A model generated the notes under the pieces. It ran no database searches, was not told the origin of the DNA, and was given only the letters and a program-made list of their open reading frames with translations. Source: Streptomyces collinus Tu 365 (GTDB lineage: Bacteria; Actinomycetota; Actinomycetes; Streptomycetales; Streptomycetaceae). From it: 64,000 bases of DNA. Both the position numbers and the translations under genes were made by a program. Positions 48,979-57,633 of this stretch are shown one piece after another. The stretch's first letter is position 1. Each line of letters begins with the position of its first letter. The stretch lies in contig NC_021985.1 of the NCBI RefSeq assembly GCF_000444875.1, positions 3,915,535 through 3,979,534 on the forward strand, read 5' to 3'.

Positions 48979-50475
48979 TCAGTCCCCCGGCTTCTCCCGC
49001 ACCGCCTCCGCCAGATCCAGCGCCGCCCCGATCCGCAGCGCCACGTCCTCCGCGTACGCCGCGTCCGACCGCTCGAAACGGCTGCGCCCGGCACCCCGCA
49101 GGAAGGTCACCACACCCAGCGTCCGGCCCCGGCTGCGCAGCACCGCGCACAAGGCGTGCACCACGTCGCCCGGCCACTGCCGCGCCAGCGCCCACTCACG
49201 CGCCCGCTCGGCCGACACCGACCCCGCGTCCGCGCGCACCGAGCCCGCCCGCTCGACGCAGCTCAGCGCCGGGTGCCCCGCCTCGTAGCGCACCGGCAGC
49301 CCCGCCGCGCCCGTGAGCAGACTCGGCCCCGGAGCACCCGCGGGCGTCGCCGCGAGCCGCACCAGCCGCACCGGAACCGCGTCGTCGCCCTCCCCGCGCG
49401 CGGGACCCGCCAGCCGGTCCAGCAGCGCGTGGTCGGCGAAACCGGCCAGGGCGAAGTCGAGATGGACCACGGCCGCCTCCGCCGGGTCCTCGCACTCGGC
49501 CGCCGCGCGCGCCGCGCGGTGCGACTGGTTGCTGCGGAACCGCAGCAGCGCCGCCTCCTGCTCGCCCTGCTTGGCCTCCGTGACGTCCTGGAACAGCCAG
49601 CCCACCCCGAGCGGCACCGGCTCCTCCGCCAGCGGCGAGGCCAGCCGCACGAAACCGCTGCGCCAGCAGCGCCGCGCCTCGCCCTCGGACGTCCGCACAC
49701 TCACCCACATCTCGGCGGGCGCCGGCGGCGCGCCCTCCGACAGCACGTGCGTCAGCGCGCTCTCCAGCTCCTCCACGCCCTGCGTCAGCAGCTCACCGAG
49801 CGGCCGCCCGAGCGCCGACGTGCGCCCGATGCCCAGCGCCCGCGCCGCGTGCCCGTTCACCACCGCGGGCCGCAGATCGGCGTCCACCAGGACCACACCC
49901 CAGGACGCGTCCTCGAACAACGCCTCGCTGAGCGCGATGGACCGCTCCAGGTCGATCTGCGCGTGCACCTCGCTGAACGCGCAGTACACCCCCGCAGGCT
50001 CCCCGTCGGGCCCCCGCACCGCGGCGGACTGGGTCCGCACCAGGACACGGCCGCCGTCCTTCGTGACCAGCGCGAACTCGTGCACCTGCCGGCCCGGCGC
50101 CCGCATCGCGGACATCAGCCGGCCCTGCACCTCCTCGGCGTCGGCGCTGCGCACCGCCCACCCCGCGAACCCGTGCCGGCCCACCGCCTCGGCCGCCGTC
50201 CAGCCCAGGATGCGCTCGGCCTCGCGGTTCCAGTGCGTCACCGTCCCGTCCGCGTCGAAGGCGCACAGGGCCGCGTCCATGCCGTCCAGCAGCGCGGCGA
50301 GCAGATCGGAGCCGCCGGGGTCCTCCGCCGGACCGTCCGCACCGGCAGCACCGTGCGGACCGTCCCGCTCGGGCTCGTCCGGCCCCAGCTCGTCGGTGGT
50401 CCCACTCCGCCGCGAAGCACTCACCTGGACCCCCTGAGGCTGCGTCCGCGCACGTACGGCGCTCGATTCGCTCAC
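48979..50475 (-). CDS. PAS-domain sensory protein without output kinase
   Basis: 498 residues from GTG 50475. Two PAS domains (about 57-175 and 185-310: FDADGTVTHWNREAERILGWTAAEAVGRHGFAGW; VVLVDADLRPAVVNGHAARALGIGRTSALGRPL) and a C-terminal GAF-like part (about 400-495, VVTFLRGAGRSRFERSDAAYAEDVALRIGAALDLAEAV). Usually this GAF-PAS set precedes a PP2C phosphatase of the RsbU/SpoIIE type, but no phosphatase domain follows. Likely a sensor that lost or never had its output. Confidence 0.83.
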   Translation of the reverse strand: MSESSAVRARTQPQGVQVSASRRSGTTDELGPDEPERDGPHGAAGADGPAEDPGGSDLLAALLDGMDAALCAFDADGTVTHWNREAERILGWTAAEAVGRHGFAGWAVRSADAEEVQGRLMSAMRAPGRQVHEFALVTKDGGRVLVRTQSAAVRGPDGEPAGVYCAFSEVHAQIDLERSIALSEALFEDASWGVVLVDADLRPAVVNGHAARALGIGRTSALGRPLGELLTQGVEELESALTHVLSEGAPPAPAEMWVSVRTSEGEARRCWRSGFVRLASPLAEEPVPLGVGWLFQDVTEAKQGEQEAALLRFRSNQSHRAARAAAECEDPAEAAVVHLDFALAGFADHALLDRLAGPARGEGDDAVPVRLVRLAATPAGAPGPSLLTGAAGLPVRYEAGHPALSCVERAGSVRADAGSVSAERAREWALARQWPGDVVHALCAVLRSRGRTLGVVTFLRGAGRSRFERSDAAYAEDVALRIGAALDLAEAVREKPGD

Positions 50476-50511
50476 TGGTCTTCATTCAACTGGAACGTGA
50501 CGCAGCCCACA

Positions 50512-50997
50512 TCATGTTCCCGCAATCTTGCGGGAATCCATGTCCGGCCCCGGAACCCGGTCCAGGCGCAGATCGACCCATTCGTCGCTCTTCCCGTCCA
50601 GCACATACCGGTCGACCTCCACGAACCCCAGCCGCCCGGCGAACCGCAGCCCGTCCTCGTTCACCGCCAGCACGCACGTCTCGACCGCCGCCGCCCCCAG
50701 CGCCCGCGCGTGGGCGAGCCCGTTCCCGTACAGCGCGGCACCGAAGCCGCGCCCCCGGAACCCGGGCAGCACCCGCGCGATGACGGTCGCCACCCGCCCC
50801 TCCCCCGCCGGCGGCCGCACCGTCGAGCAGCCGACCAGCTCGTCCCCGAGATAGGCGTTCTCCAGCCGGTACCGCCCCACCCGCTCCCGGGCGTCCTCCA
50901 CCGACATGGCGGCAGGCGGCACGACCACGTTGTGCACATACCGCCACTGCTCCAGCATGCGGTCCCCGGCGACGGGCTCGATTCGAAGATCGGTCAT
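50512..50997 (-). CDS. GNAT family N-acetyltransferase
   Basis: 161 residues. Acetyl-CoA-binding motif VLPGFRGRGFGAALYGNGLAHARALG (R/Q-x-x-G-x-G/A) and the typical last strand NEDGLRFAGRLGFVEVDRYVLD. Small-molecule or protein N-acetyltransferase; substrate unknown. Single leftward gene. Confidence 0.9.
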   Translation of the reverse strand: MTDLRIEPVAGDRMLEQWRYVHNVVVPPAAMSVEDARERVGRYRLENAYLGDELVGCSTVRPPAGEGRVATVIARVLPGFRGRGFGAALYGNGLAHARALGAAAVETCVLAVNEDGLRFAGRLGFVEVDRYVLDGKSDEWVDLRLDRVPGPDMDSRKIAGT

Positions 50998-51109
50998 GGA
51001 CGGAACCGTAGGAGGAGGGAGTGCGGATCGTCATGCGAAAAAAACAGTTGAGCCCCGGCCGCGCCGCTTCCTATGGTGTGCATACACGAGAAGGGAGGTG
51101 GTTCGGCAG

Positions 51110-51148
51110 ATGTATGAGAACCGGACGCGTGAGGTGACTGCGGGCTAG
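51110..51148 (+). CDS. 12-residue peptide frame with very strong ribosome site
   Basis: ATG at 51110 encodes MYENRTREVTAG. Nine bases upstream, AAGGGAGGTGG (51091-51101) pairs almost fully with the 3' end of 16S rRNA, stronger than for most genes here. A large hairpin follows at 51229-51299. This looks like a translated short leader or an independent small RNA with a peptide; no rightward gene follows before the hairpin. The rest of the gap 50998-51320 has no other gene. Confidence 0.5.
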   Translation: MYENRTREVTAG

Positions 51149-51228
51149 CGGCTCGCCACCACATTCAGTGCGGTGCCGGACCGGCACGTGACAGACGCGT
51201 GCAGCCGGCCCAATCCCAGCAGTCACCC

Positions 51229-51299
51229 GACCCGCGAGCTCGCCGGTACGTCCGGCCGGCTCCTTCGCCGAGCAGGCGGAGGGACCGAGCTCGCGGGTC
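51229..51299. terminator. Long hairpin, probable bidirectional terminator
   Basis: GACCCGCGAGCTCG (51229-51242) and CGAGCTCGCGGGTC (51286-51299) form a 14-bp perfect stem; inner bases can add smaller hairpins (CGCC with GGCG). It sits 21 bases after the pdxH stop and ends the rightward peptide transcript. Confidence 0.8.
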
Positions 51300-51320
51300 G
51301 TCTGCGTTTCCGGAGCGGTT

Positions 51321-52007
51321 TCAGGGGCTGAGGCGTTCCGTGCGCCAGGTTCCGTCCGGGCGGGTGACGTAGCGCAGGCGGTCGTGCAGGCGGTTCTCGC
51401 GGCCCTGCCAGAACTCGACGGTCTCCGGGGCGACGCGGAAGCCGCCCCAGTGGGGCGGGACCGGGATCTCCTCGCCCTCGGGGTGGCGGGCGCCGAGTTC
51501 GGCGTAGGCCGCGTCCAGGTCGTCGCGGGAGGCGATCACCGAGGACTGGGCGCTGGCCCAGGCGCCGAGCCGGGAGCCGTGCGGGCGGGTGCGGAAGTAG
51601 GCGGCGGTCTCCTCGCGGGAGGTACGCCGGGCGACGCCGGTGACGATGACCTGGCGGGCGATGGGGTGCCAGGGGAAGAGCAGCGAGACGTACGGGTTCT
51701 CGGCCAGCTCGCGGCCCTTGCGCGAGTCGTAGTTGGTGTAGAAGACGAAGCCGTCGGTGTCGTACTGCTTCATCAGGACCGTGCGGGAGCTGGGGCGGCC
51801 GTGGGCGTCGGCCGTGGAGACGACCATCGCGTTGGGTTCGTACAGCGTGCCGTGCAGGGCCGCCCGCGCGGCGTCCTCGAACCAGCCGGCGAACAGGTCC
51901 ATGGGGTGCGCGGGGAGGTCCTTCTCGTCCAGTCCCGCGGCCCGGTACTGCTTGCGCATGGCGGCGGGGTCCACGAGGGGGTCGAGGCTGGGGTCGCGGT
52001 CGGTCAC
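51321..52007 (-). CDS. pdxH: Pyridoxamine 5'-phosphate oxidase
   Basis: 228 residues from GTG 52007, chosen because AGGA lies 8 bases upstream; ATG 52025 has no site. Complete PdxH signature: DPLVDPAAMRKQYRAAGL, PNAMVVSTADAHGRPSSRTVLMKQYDTDGFVFYTNYDSRKGREL, PHWGGFRVAPETVEFWQGRENRLHDR and the final WRTERLSP. Makes pyridoxal 5'-phosphate from PNP or PMP with FMN. Divergent from citrate synthase. Confidence 0.95.
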   Translation of the reverse strand: MTDRDPSLDPLVDPAAMRKQYRAAGLDEKDLPAHPMDLFAGWFEDAARAALHGTLYEPNAMVVSTADAHGRPSSRTVLMKQYDTDGFVFYTNYDSRKGRELAENPYVSLLFPWHPIARQVIVTGVARRTSREETAAYFRTRPHGSRLGAWASAQSSVIASRDDLDAAYAELGARHPEGEEIPVPPHWGGFRVAPETVEFWQGRENRLHDRLRYVTRPDGTWRTERLSP

Positions 52008-52173
52008 GCGGTCATCCTGCCGCATCGAACGCGCGTGGCACTCAGTGTCGCGTGGGCTGCCCAAAGCTGGCACTCGGGGTTATCGTGCTGGTTCCGCAGC
52101 GGTTTGGGTGACCACCGGCCGATCGGGGCATCACCGGGGTGACCGCCGCCGAACCTTCACTAGGAGCCGCCTG

Positions 52174-53274
52174 ATGTCCGACTTCGTACCCGGGCTCGAG
52201 GGAGTCGTCGCGTTCGAGACGGAGATCGCCGAACCCGACAAGGAGGGTGGCGCGTTGCGCTACCGCGGGGTCGACATCGAGGACCTCGTCGGGCACGTCT
52301 CGTTCGGGAACGTGTGGGGGCTGCTGGTCGACGGCGCCTTCAATCCGGGCCTGCCGGCCGCCGAGCCGTTCCCGATCCCGGTCCACTCCGGTGACATCCG
52401 GGTGGACGTCCAGTCCGCGCTCGCCATGCTGGCCCCGGTGTGGGGGCTGAAGCCGCTGCTCGACATCGACGAGGCGCGGGCCCGTGACGATCTCGCGCGT
52501 GCCGCCGTCATGGCGCTGTCGTACGTCGCCCAGTCGGCGCGCGGGCAGGGGCTGCCCATGGTGCCGCAGCGGGAGATCGACAAGGCGGGTTCGGTGGTCG
52601 AGCGGTTCATGATCCGCTGGCGCGGCGAGCCGGACCCGAAGCACGTGGCGGCCGTCGACGCGTACTGGACGTCGGCCGCCGAGCACGGCATGAACGCGTC
52701 GACGTTCACGGCGCGGGTGATCGCCTCCACGGGCGCGGACGTCGCGGCCGCGCTGTCGGGCGCGGTGGGCGCGATGTCCGGGCCGCTGCACGGCGGTGCG
52801 CCGTCGCGGGTCCTCGGGATGATCGAGGAGATCGAGCGGACCGGTGACGCGGTGGGGTACGTCAAGCGGGCGCTGGACCGCGGTGAGCGGCTGATGGGGT
52901 TCGGGCACCGGGTGTACCGGGCGGAGGACCCCCGGGCGCGGGTGCTGCGCCGTACCGCCCGTGAGCTGGGCGCGCCGCGGTTCGAGATCGCGGAGGCGCT
53001 GGAGAAGGCGGCGCTGGAGGAGCTGCACAACCGGCGGCCGGACCGGGTGCTGGCCACGAACGTGGAGTTCTGGGCGGCGATCATGCTGGACTTCGCCGAG
53101 GTGCCGGCGCACATGTTCACGTCGATGTTCACGTGTGCCCGTACGGCGGGGTGGTCGGCGCACATCCTGGAGCAGAAGCGCACGGGCCGGCTGGTGCGGC
53201 CCTCGGCGCGGTACGTGGGGCCGGGTGCGCGGCGGCCGGAGGAGATCACGGGGTACGCGGACATCGCCCGCTAG
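52174..53274 (+). CDS. citA: Citrate synthase (type II-like, CitA group)
   Basis: 366 residues; ATG 52174 with TAGGAGCC. Active-site regions GPLHGGAPSRV and MGFGHRVYRAEDPRA carry the two catalytic His. At the third position NVEFWAAIML has Glu where E. coli GltA has Asp, as also remembered for mycobacterial CitA. Condenses oxaloacetate with acetyl-CoA. C-terminal RPSARYVGPG is typical. It ends before a 13-bp terminator. Confidence 0.93.
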   Translation: MSDFVPGLEGVVAFETEIAEPDKEGGALRYRGVDIEDLVGHVSFGNVWGLLVDGAFNPGLPAAEPFPIPVHSGDIRVDVQSALAMLAPVWGLKPLLDIDEARARDDLARAAVMALSYVAQSARGQGLPMVPQREIDKAGSVVERFMIRWRGEPDPKHVAAVDAYWTSAAEHGMNASTFTARVIASTGADVAAALSGAVGAMSGPLHGGAPSRVLGMIEEIERTGDAVGYVKRALDRGERLMGFGHRVYRAEDPRARVLRRTARELGAPRFEIAEALEKAALEELHNRRPDRVLATNVEFWAAIMLDFAEVPAHMFTSMFTCARTAGWSAHILEQKRTGRLVRPSARYVGPGARRPEEITGYADIAR

Positions 53275-53305
53275 GGAGCGGACACGGCCGGGCGGAGCCG
53301 CGACG

Positions 53306-53347
53306 GGACCGGGCGGAGGCGCGCCGGGGCGTGGCTCCGCCCGGTCC
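53306..53347. terminator. Terminator between citA and the oxygenase gene
   Basis: GGACCGGGCGGAG (53306-53318) pairs with CTCCGCCCGGTCC (53335-53347), a 13-bp stem between convergent genes. Confidence 0.8.
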
Positions 53348-53368
53348 GGTCGAGGGGCTTCGGGTGGT

Positions 53369-54400
53369 TCAGGCCGGGATCAGTGCGTCGCGGTGGTGCC
53401 GTTCGGCGACCAGCGGGTGTGCCCGGAGCTTTCCCTTGAGCTCGTTGTAGCCGTACTCGGCGTGGAGCGGGTTGGACGGGTCGCTGGTGATGCCCGGCGC
53501 GGTGGCGGCGTGCGGGAAGGGCAGGGGTTCGACCCGTGCGTCCAGACGGGGGTTGTAGAAGAAGGGGACGGAGAAGCGCTCGGTCGCTCCGGGCGGGCTG
53601 ACGACGCGGTGGTTGGTGGCGACCAGGTAGCCGTTGGTGGCGACTTCGAGGAGTTCGCCGAGGTTGACGACGAAGGCGCCGTCGAGCGGCGGGACGTCGT
53701 GGAAGTGGTGGTCGTCGCGCTGGACCTGGAGGCCGCCGACGGTGTCCTGCAGGAGCAGGGTGAGGAAGCCGTAGTCCTTGTGGGCGCCGACGCCCTGGTC
53801 GGTGCCGTCGCCGGCGCTGCCGGGGTAGCGGACGAGCTTGAGGTGCGGGTGGGCGTGCTCGCCGAAGATCGGGTCGTAGAAGTCGGCGGGGGCGCCGATG
53901 GCGGTGAGGAGTTCGCGCAGGAGGCGCTGGGCGACGGCGCTGAGCCGGTCGATCCAGTGCAGGGCGGCGGTGCGCAGTTCGGGGAGAGCGGCGGGCCACT
54001 GGTTGGGGCCTTCGAGCCACCAGTAGGGGGGTTCGCCGGGGCGGGGGGCGTGCGCGGGGCGTTCGGCGCCGATGTCGAGCTGGTCGCGCCAGTCGCGGGC
54101 GCCCTGGGTGCGTTCGTCGCCGATGCGGGTGTAGCCCCGGAAATGCGGGGAGTTGACGTTGTCGAGGGCGAGCCGGTCGGCCTCGGGGAGGTCGAAGAAG
54201 GCGCGCATGGCGGTGAGGAGCGCGTCGGTCTCGGCCTGGGTGACGCCGTGCCCGACGAGCTGGAAGAAGCCCACGTCGTGGGCGGCGCTGTGCAGCTGGG
54301 CGTGGAGCAGGGCGCGGGCCTGGGGACCCCGGTCGGCTGCGGACAGGTCGATGATGGGGAGCTGGGCGTACGACGGGGTCGTCGCGGTGTGCGTCGTCAT
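53369..54400 (-). CDS. 2-oxoglutarate/Fe(II) oxygenase, isopenicillin-N-synthase family
   Basis: 343 residues from ATG 54400; GTG 54412 is an alternative. Iron ligands His207 and Asp209 (GAHKDYGF) and His264 (ATNHRV), with Arg275-x-Ser277 (RFSVPFF) for the co-substrate carboxylate. N-terminal LPIIDLSAADR and DVGFFQLVGHGV are family hallmarks. Substrate unknown; no beta-lactam genes are near. A cysteine-type leader peptide lies 127 bases upstream, which hints at control by sulfur supply. Confidence 0.9.
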   Translation of the reverse strand: MTTHTATTPSYAQLPIIDLSAADRGPQARALLHAQLHSAAHDVGFFQLVGHGVTQAETDALLTAMRAFFDLPEADRLALDNVNSPHFRGYTRIGDERTQGARDWRDQLDIGAERPAHAPRPGEPPYWWLEGPNQWPAALPELRTAALHWIDRLSAVAQRLLRELLTAIGAPADFYDPIFGEHAHPHLKLVRYPGSAGDGTDQGVGAHKDYGFLTLLLQDTVGGLQVQRDDHHFHDVPPLDGAFVVNLGELLEVATNGYLVATNHRVVSPPGATERFSVPFFYNPRLDARVEPLPFPHAATAPGITSDPSNPLHAEYGYNELKGKLRAHPLVAERHHRDALIPA

Positions 54401-54526
54401 GGGTGCGTCCACAGGGTGGGTGGAGATGTGGGTGGGCCGCGGGCGGGCCGCCGGAGGGTGGGGCGGTGCCCGGGATGCCTGTGCGAGCGCGACAGGCGGG
54501 AAAGGCGAGAGGAGAAAGGGGCTGAA

Positions 54527-54604
54527 TCAGGCAGAAGGCCGACAGCCCATGCTCGTGACGCGCACGTAGTCCACGTGGCGGCGTCGGACGAGCATCGGAA
54601 GCAT
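54527..54604 (-). CDS. Leader peptide of the RRHVD type
   Basis: 22 or 25 codons (ATG 54595 or 54604). The product contains RRRHVDYVRVTSMGCRPSA, close to the RRHVD-x-x-R-x-x-S-x-x-C pattern of short leader peptides in front of sulfur and cysteine genes of actinobacteria. No ribosome site is seen, as expected for a leaderless frame. The Cys codon near the end could sense cysteinyl-tRNA. Confidence 0.7.
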   Translation of the reverse strand: MLPMLVRRRHVDYVRVTSMGCRPSA

Positions 54605-54691
54605 GGAGCAAGGATACTGCCCCGGGCCGGATCCGGATGTGGCCTGGCTCACTGGCTCAGGGCTCGACACGGGGCCGCCGCTGACAGCGGC

Positions 54692-55297
54692 TCAGCGCAG
54701 GGCTCGTTCCAGCAGGTCGGACCACTGGGCGACGACGCGTCGGCGGCGGGCGGTGTCGTCGGTGAGGAGGTTGGCGAGGCCGAGGCCGCGGGCCATGTCG
54801 AGGAAGCCCTGGACGGTCTCGCGGACGCCGGGGCGGGTCTCGTCGGCGTGCAGCAGGTCGATGGCGATGCGGTGGGTCTCGCGGCCGACGCGGGCTTCCA
54901 GTTCGGTGACGCGGGAGCGCAGTTGTTCCTCGTTGGAAGCGGCGACCCACAGGTGGAGGGCGGCGCGGAAGAGCGGGCCGGTGTAGAGGTCGACGACGGC
55001 GGTGACGACGGCCCGGCGGTCGGCGGCGCCCTCGGGGAAGAGTTCCCTGAGGGCGTTGGAGCGTTCTTCGGCGACGTACTCGACGGCGGCGGTGAACAGG
55101 TCCTCGCGGGTGGGGAAGTGGTGCTGGGCGGCGCCGCGGGAGACGCCGGCGCGCTCGGCGACGACGGTGACCGTGGAGCCTGCCCAGCCGTGTTCGGCGA
55201 GGCAGGCGACGGCGGCTTCCAGCAGCCGCTGCCGGGTGGCGCGGCTGCGGTCCTGCTTGGGTACGCGGTCGCGGTCCGCCGTACTCACACCACCCAT
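54692..55297 (-). CDS. TetR family regulator of the carboxylase operon
   Basis: 201 residues (or 198 from GTG 55288, which overlaps the hydratase stop by four bases). HTH: RATRQRLLEAAVACLAEHGWAGSTVTVVAERAGVSRGAAQHHFPTREDLF. The remainder is a helical ligand domain. It is the last gene of the leftward operon and probably represses it, with an acyl-CoA intermediate as effector by analogy to LiuR/AtuR-type control. Confidence 0.9.
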   Translation of the reverse strand: MGGVSTADRDRVPKQDRSRATRQRLLEAAVACLAEHGWAGSTVTVVAERAGVSRGAAQHHFPTREDLFTAAVEYVAEERSNALRELFPEGAADRRAVVTAVVDLYTGPLFRAALHLWVAASNEEQLRSRVTELEARVGRETHRIAIDLLHADETRPGVRETVQGFLDMARGLGLANLLTDDTARRRRVVAQWSDLLERALR

Positions 55298-56022
55298 GCC
55301 GCATCCCGTCTTTCCAGGAAGGCCGTCATCCCCTCCCGGGCCTGGGCGGAGGCGAACAGCCGGGCCGAGAGCGCGGTCAGTTCCGCCGCGTCCCGGTCGA
55401 ACGTCTCCAGCACCCTAGCCGTGAGCAGCCGTTTCGTCTCGGCCAGGGCCTGCGGGGCGGAGCGGCGCAGGCCGTCGAGGAGGGGGGCGAGGGCGTCGTC
55501 GACGTCGTCGGCGGTGACGGTGAGCAGGCCCAGGCGTACGGCGTCGGCGGGGGTGAAGCGTTCACCGGTGAGGTAGTAGCGGGCGAGGGCGCGCGGGTCG
55601 GTGCGCGGCAGGACCGGCAGGGAGATGACCGCGGGGGCGACGCCGATGCGGACCTCGGTGAAGGCGAAGGTGGCCTCGGGGCCCGCGGCGGCCATGTCGC
55701 AGGCGGCGAGCAGGCCGAAGCCGCCGGCGCGGACGTGTCCGGTGATCCGGGCGAGGACGGGCGTGGGCAGTTCGACGATCCGGCGCAGCAGCCCGACGAG
55801 GGCGTCGGGGTCGGGCGGGTCGCGCAGGTCGGCCCCGGCGCAGAAGGTGGTGCCGGTGTGGGTGAGCACGACGGCGCGGACGTCGGGGTCCTTGCCGCAG
55901 TCGGTCAGGGCGCCGTCGAGTTCGGTGACGAGCGCGGCGGACAGGGCGTTGCGGGTGGCGGTGGAGTCGAGGCTGAGGGTCTCGACCCCGCGCGCGCGGG
56001 TGCGGCCGACGAGTGCGGTCAT
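55285..56022 (-). CDS. Enoyl-CoA hydratase (LiuC/AtuE/EchA7 role)
   Basis: 245 residues. Crotonase motifs GTTFCAGADLRDPP and GHVRAGGFGLLAACDMAAAG, with Glu in FAFTEVRIGVAPAV as expected for a hydratase. In the leucine or terpene schemes it hydrates the carboxylated enoyl-CoA (methylglutaconyl-CoA type) made by the carboxylase of the same operon. ATG overlaps the ligase stop (ATGA). Confidence 0.9.
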   Translation of the reverse strand: MTALVGRTRARGVETLSLDSTATRNALSAALVTELDGALTDCGKDPDVRAVVLTHTGTTFCAGADLRDPPDPDALVGLLRRIVELPTPVLARITGHVRAGGFGLLAACDMAAAGPEATFAFTEVRIGVAPAVISLPVLPRTDPRALARYYLTGERFTPADAVRLGLLTVTADDVDDALAPLLDGLRRSAPQALAETKRLLTARVLETFDRDAAELTALSARLFASAQAREGMTAFLERRDAAWVV

Positions 56023-57587
56023 GTGCGCTCCCTGAGCTGGCGTCGCAGGATCTTTCCGGAGGCGGCGCGGGGCACGTCCTCGATGAAGGTGACGGCGCGG
56101 ACGCGTTTGTAGGGGGCGACGCGTTCGGCGACGTAGGCGGTGACGTCGTCGCCGGTGAGGCCGTCGGCGGTGGGCTGGCGGACGACGAAGGCGTGCGGGA
56201 TCTCGTTGCCGTCGTCGTCGTGGGCGCCTATGACGGCCGCGTCGGCGATGCCGGGGTGGGTGAGCAGCAGGGCCTCGAGTTCGGCGGGCGCGACCTGGAA
56301 GCCCTTGTACTTGATGAGTTCCTTGACGCGGTCGACGACGAACAGCCAGCCGTCCTCGTCGACGCGGCCGACGTCGCCGGTGTGCAGCCAGCCGTCGGGG
56401 TCGATCATGTCGGCGGTGGCGTCGGGGCGGCCGAGGTAGCCCTTCATCACCTGGGGGCCGCGGATGAGGATCTCCCCGGGTTCGCCGGCCGGGAGGTCCT
56501 TGTGCGGGTCGTCGAGGGAGACGACGCGCATCTCGGTGCCGGCGATGAGCCGGCCGACGGTGCCGGGGGGTGCCCGGTGGAGGGCGTCGAGGGGGACGAC
56601 GTGGGTGCCGGGTGACAGTTCGGTCATGCCGTAGGCCTGGCCGATGGGGGGCAGGCCGAGGCGTTCGGAGCAGGCGGCGGCGAGGGCCGCGTCGAGGGGG
56701 GCGGCGGCGCTGATGACGTGCTTCAGGGAGGAGAGGTCGTAGCGGGCGACGGCCGGGTGCTTGGCGAGGGCGAGCACGATCGGGGGTGCGACGTACAGGC
56801 CGGTGATGCGGTGGTTCTCGATGGCGGCGAGGAAGGTGTCGAGGTCGAAGCGGGGCAGGACGACGACGGTGGCGCCGTGGCGCAGGGGCGCGTTCATCAG
56901 GGCGGTCAGGCCGTAGATGTGGAAGAAGGGCAGGACGGCGAGGATGCGGTCGCCGGGTCCGGCCGGTACGGCGGGTTCGAGCTGGGCGAGGTTGGTGGCG
57001 ATCTGCCGGTGGGTGAGCATGACGCCCTTGGGGACGCCGGTGGTGCCGGAGGAGTACGGCAGTGCGGCGACGTCCTCGGCCGGGTCGAAGGCGAGGTCGG
57101 GTTCGGGGGCGGTGGTGGCGAGCATGTCGCGGAGCGAACGGTGCCCGGGCGCGCTGTCGCAGACGAAGATCTCCCTCACGCCGCCCGCGAGTTCGGCCGC
57201 CCGGCGGGCGGACTGCAGCAGCGGGGAGACGGTGACGATCCAGCGGGCGGCGCTGTCGCCGAGTTGCTTGGCGAACTCCTCGGGGGTGGCGAGCGGGTGC
57301 ACGGTGGTGACGGAGGCGCCCGCGCGGGTGGCGGCGTAGAAGGCGGTGGGGAAGGCGATGGTGTTGGGGCTGTGCAGGGCGAGGACGTCGCCCTTGCGGA
57401 CGCCCGCCTCGGCGAGTGCGGCGGCCAGGCGCCGGTGGAACCGGTCCACCTGCGCGTACGTGAGGGTGGTGCCGTCCGTGCCGTCGATGAGGGCGGGCAG
57501 GTCGCCGCGGTCGGCGGCGCCGCCGAGGACGGCTTCGTGGATGGGGAGTTCTACGGGCGGGACGTCTGCGTACGCGCTGCGGAACAC
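56019..57587 (-). CDS. 4-coumarate:CoA ligase-like acyl-CoA synthetase
   Basis: 522 residues from GTG 57587 with GGAGGAA. Motifs YSSGTTGVPKGVMLTH, GQAYGMTELSP, DGWLHTGDVGRVDEDGWLFVVDRVKELIKYKGFQVAPAELE, and the catalytic Lys in AASGKILRRQL. 4CL-type ligases accept aryl, branched or terpenoid acids. It would load the starting acid for the dehydrogenase and carboxylase of the operon. Confidence 0.92.
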   Translation of the reverse strand: MFRSAYADVPPVELPIHEAVLGGAADRGDLPALIDGTDGTTLTYAQVDRFHRRLAAALAEAGVRKGDVLALHSPNTIAFPTAFYAATRAGASVTTVHPLATPEEFAKQLGDSAARWIVTVSPLLQSARRAAELAGGVREIFVCDSAPGHRSLRDMLATTAPEPDLAFDPAEDVAALPYSSGTTGVPKGVMLTHRQIATNLAQLEPAVPAGPGDRILAVLPFFHIYGLTALMNAPLRHGATVVVLPRFDLDTFLAAIENHRITGLYVAPPIVLALAKHPAVARYDLSSLKHVISAAAPLDAALAAACSERLGLPPIGQAYGMTELSPGTHVVPLDALHRAPPGTVGRLIAGTEMRVVSLDDPHKDLPAGEPGEILIRGPQVMKGYLGRPDATADMIDPDGWLHTGDVGRVDEDGWLFVVDRVKELIKYKGFQVAPAELEALLLTHPGIADAAVIGAHDDDGNEIPHAFVVRQPTADGLTGDDVTAYVAERVAPYKRVRAVTFIEDVPRAASGKILRRQLRERT

Positions 57588-57633
57588 GGTTCCTCCAAGC
57601 GGCTGCGGCGGCCTGAACCGAACGGAACGGTCT

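Noticed and set aside
51173..51187. GTGCCGGACCGGCAC as an operator
   Set aside because: GC-only palindromes of this size are common in this DNA and it lies inside the peptide/hairpin transcript.
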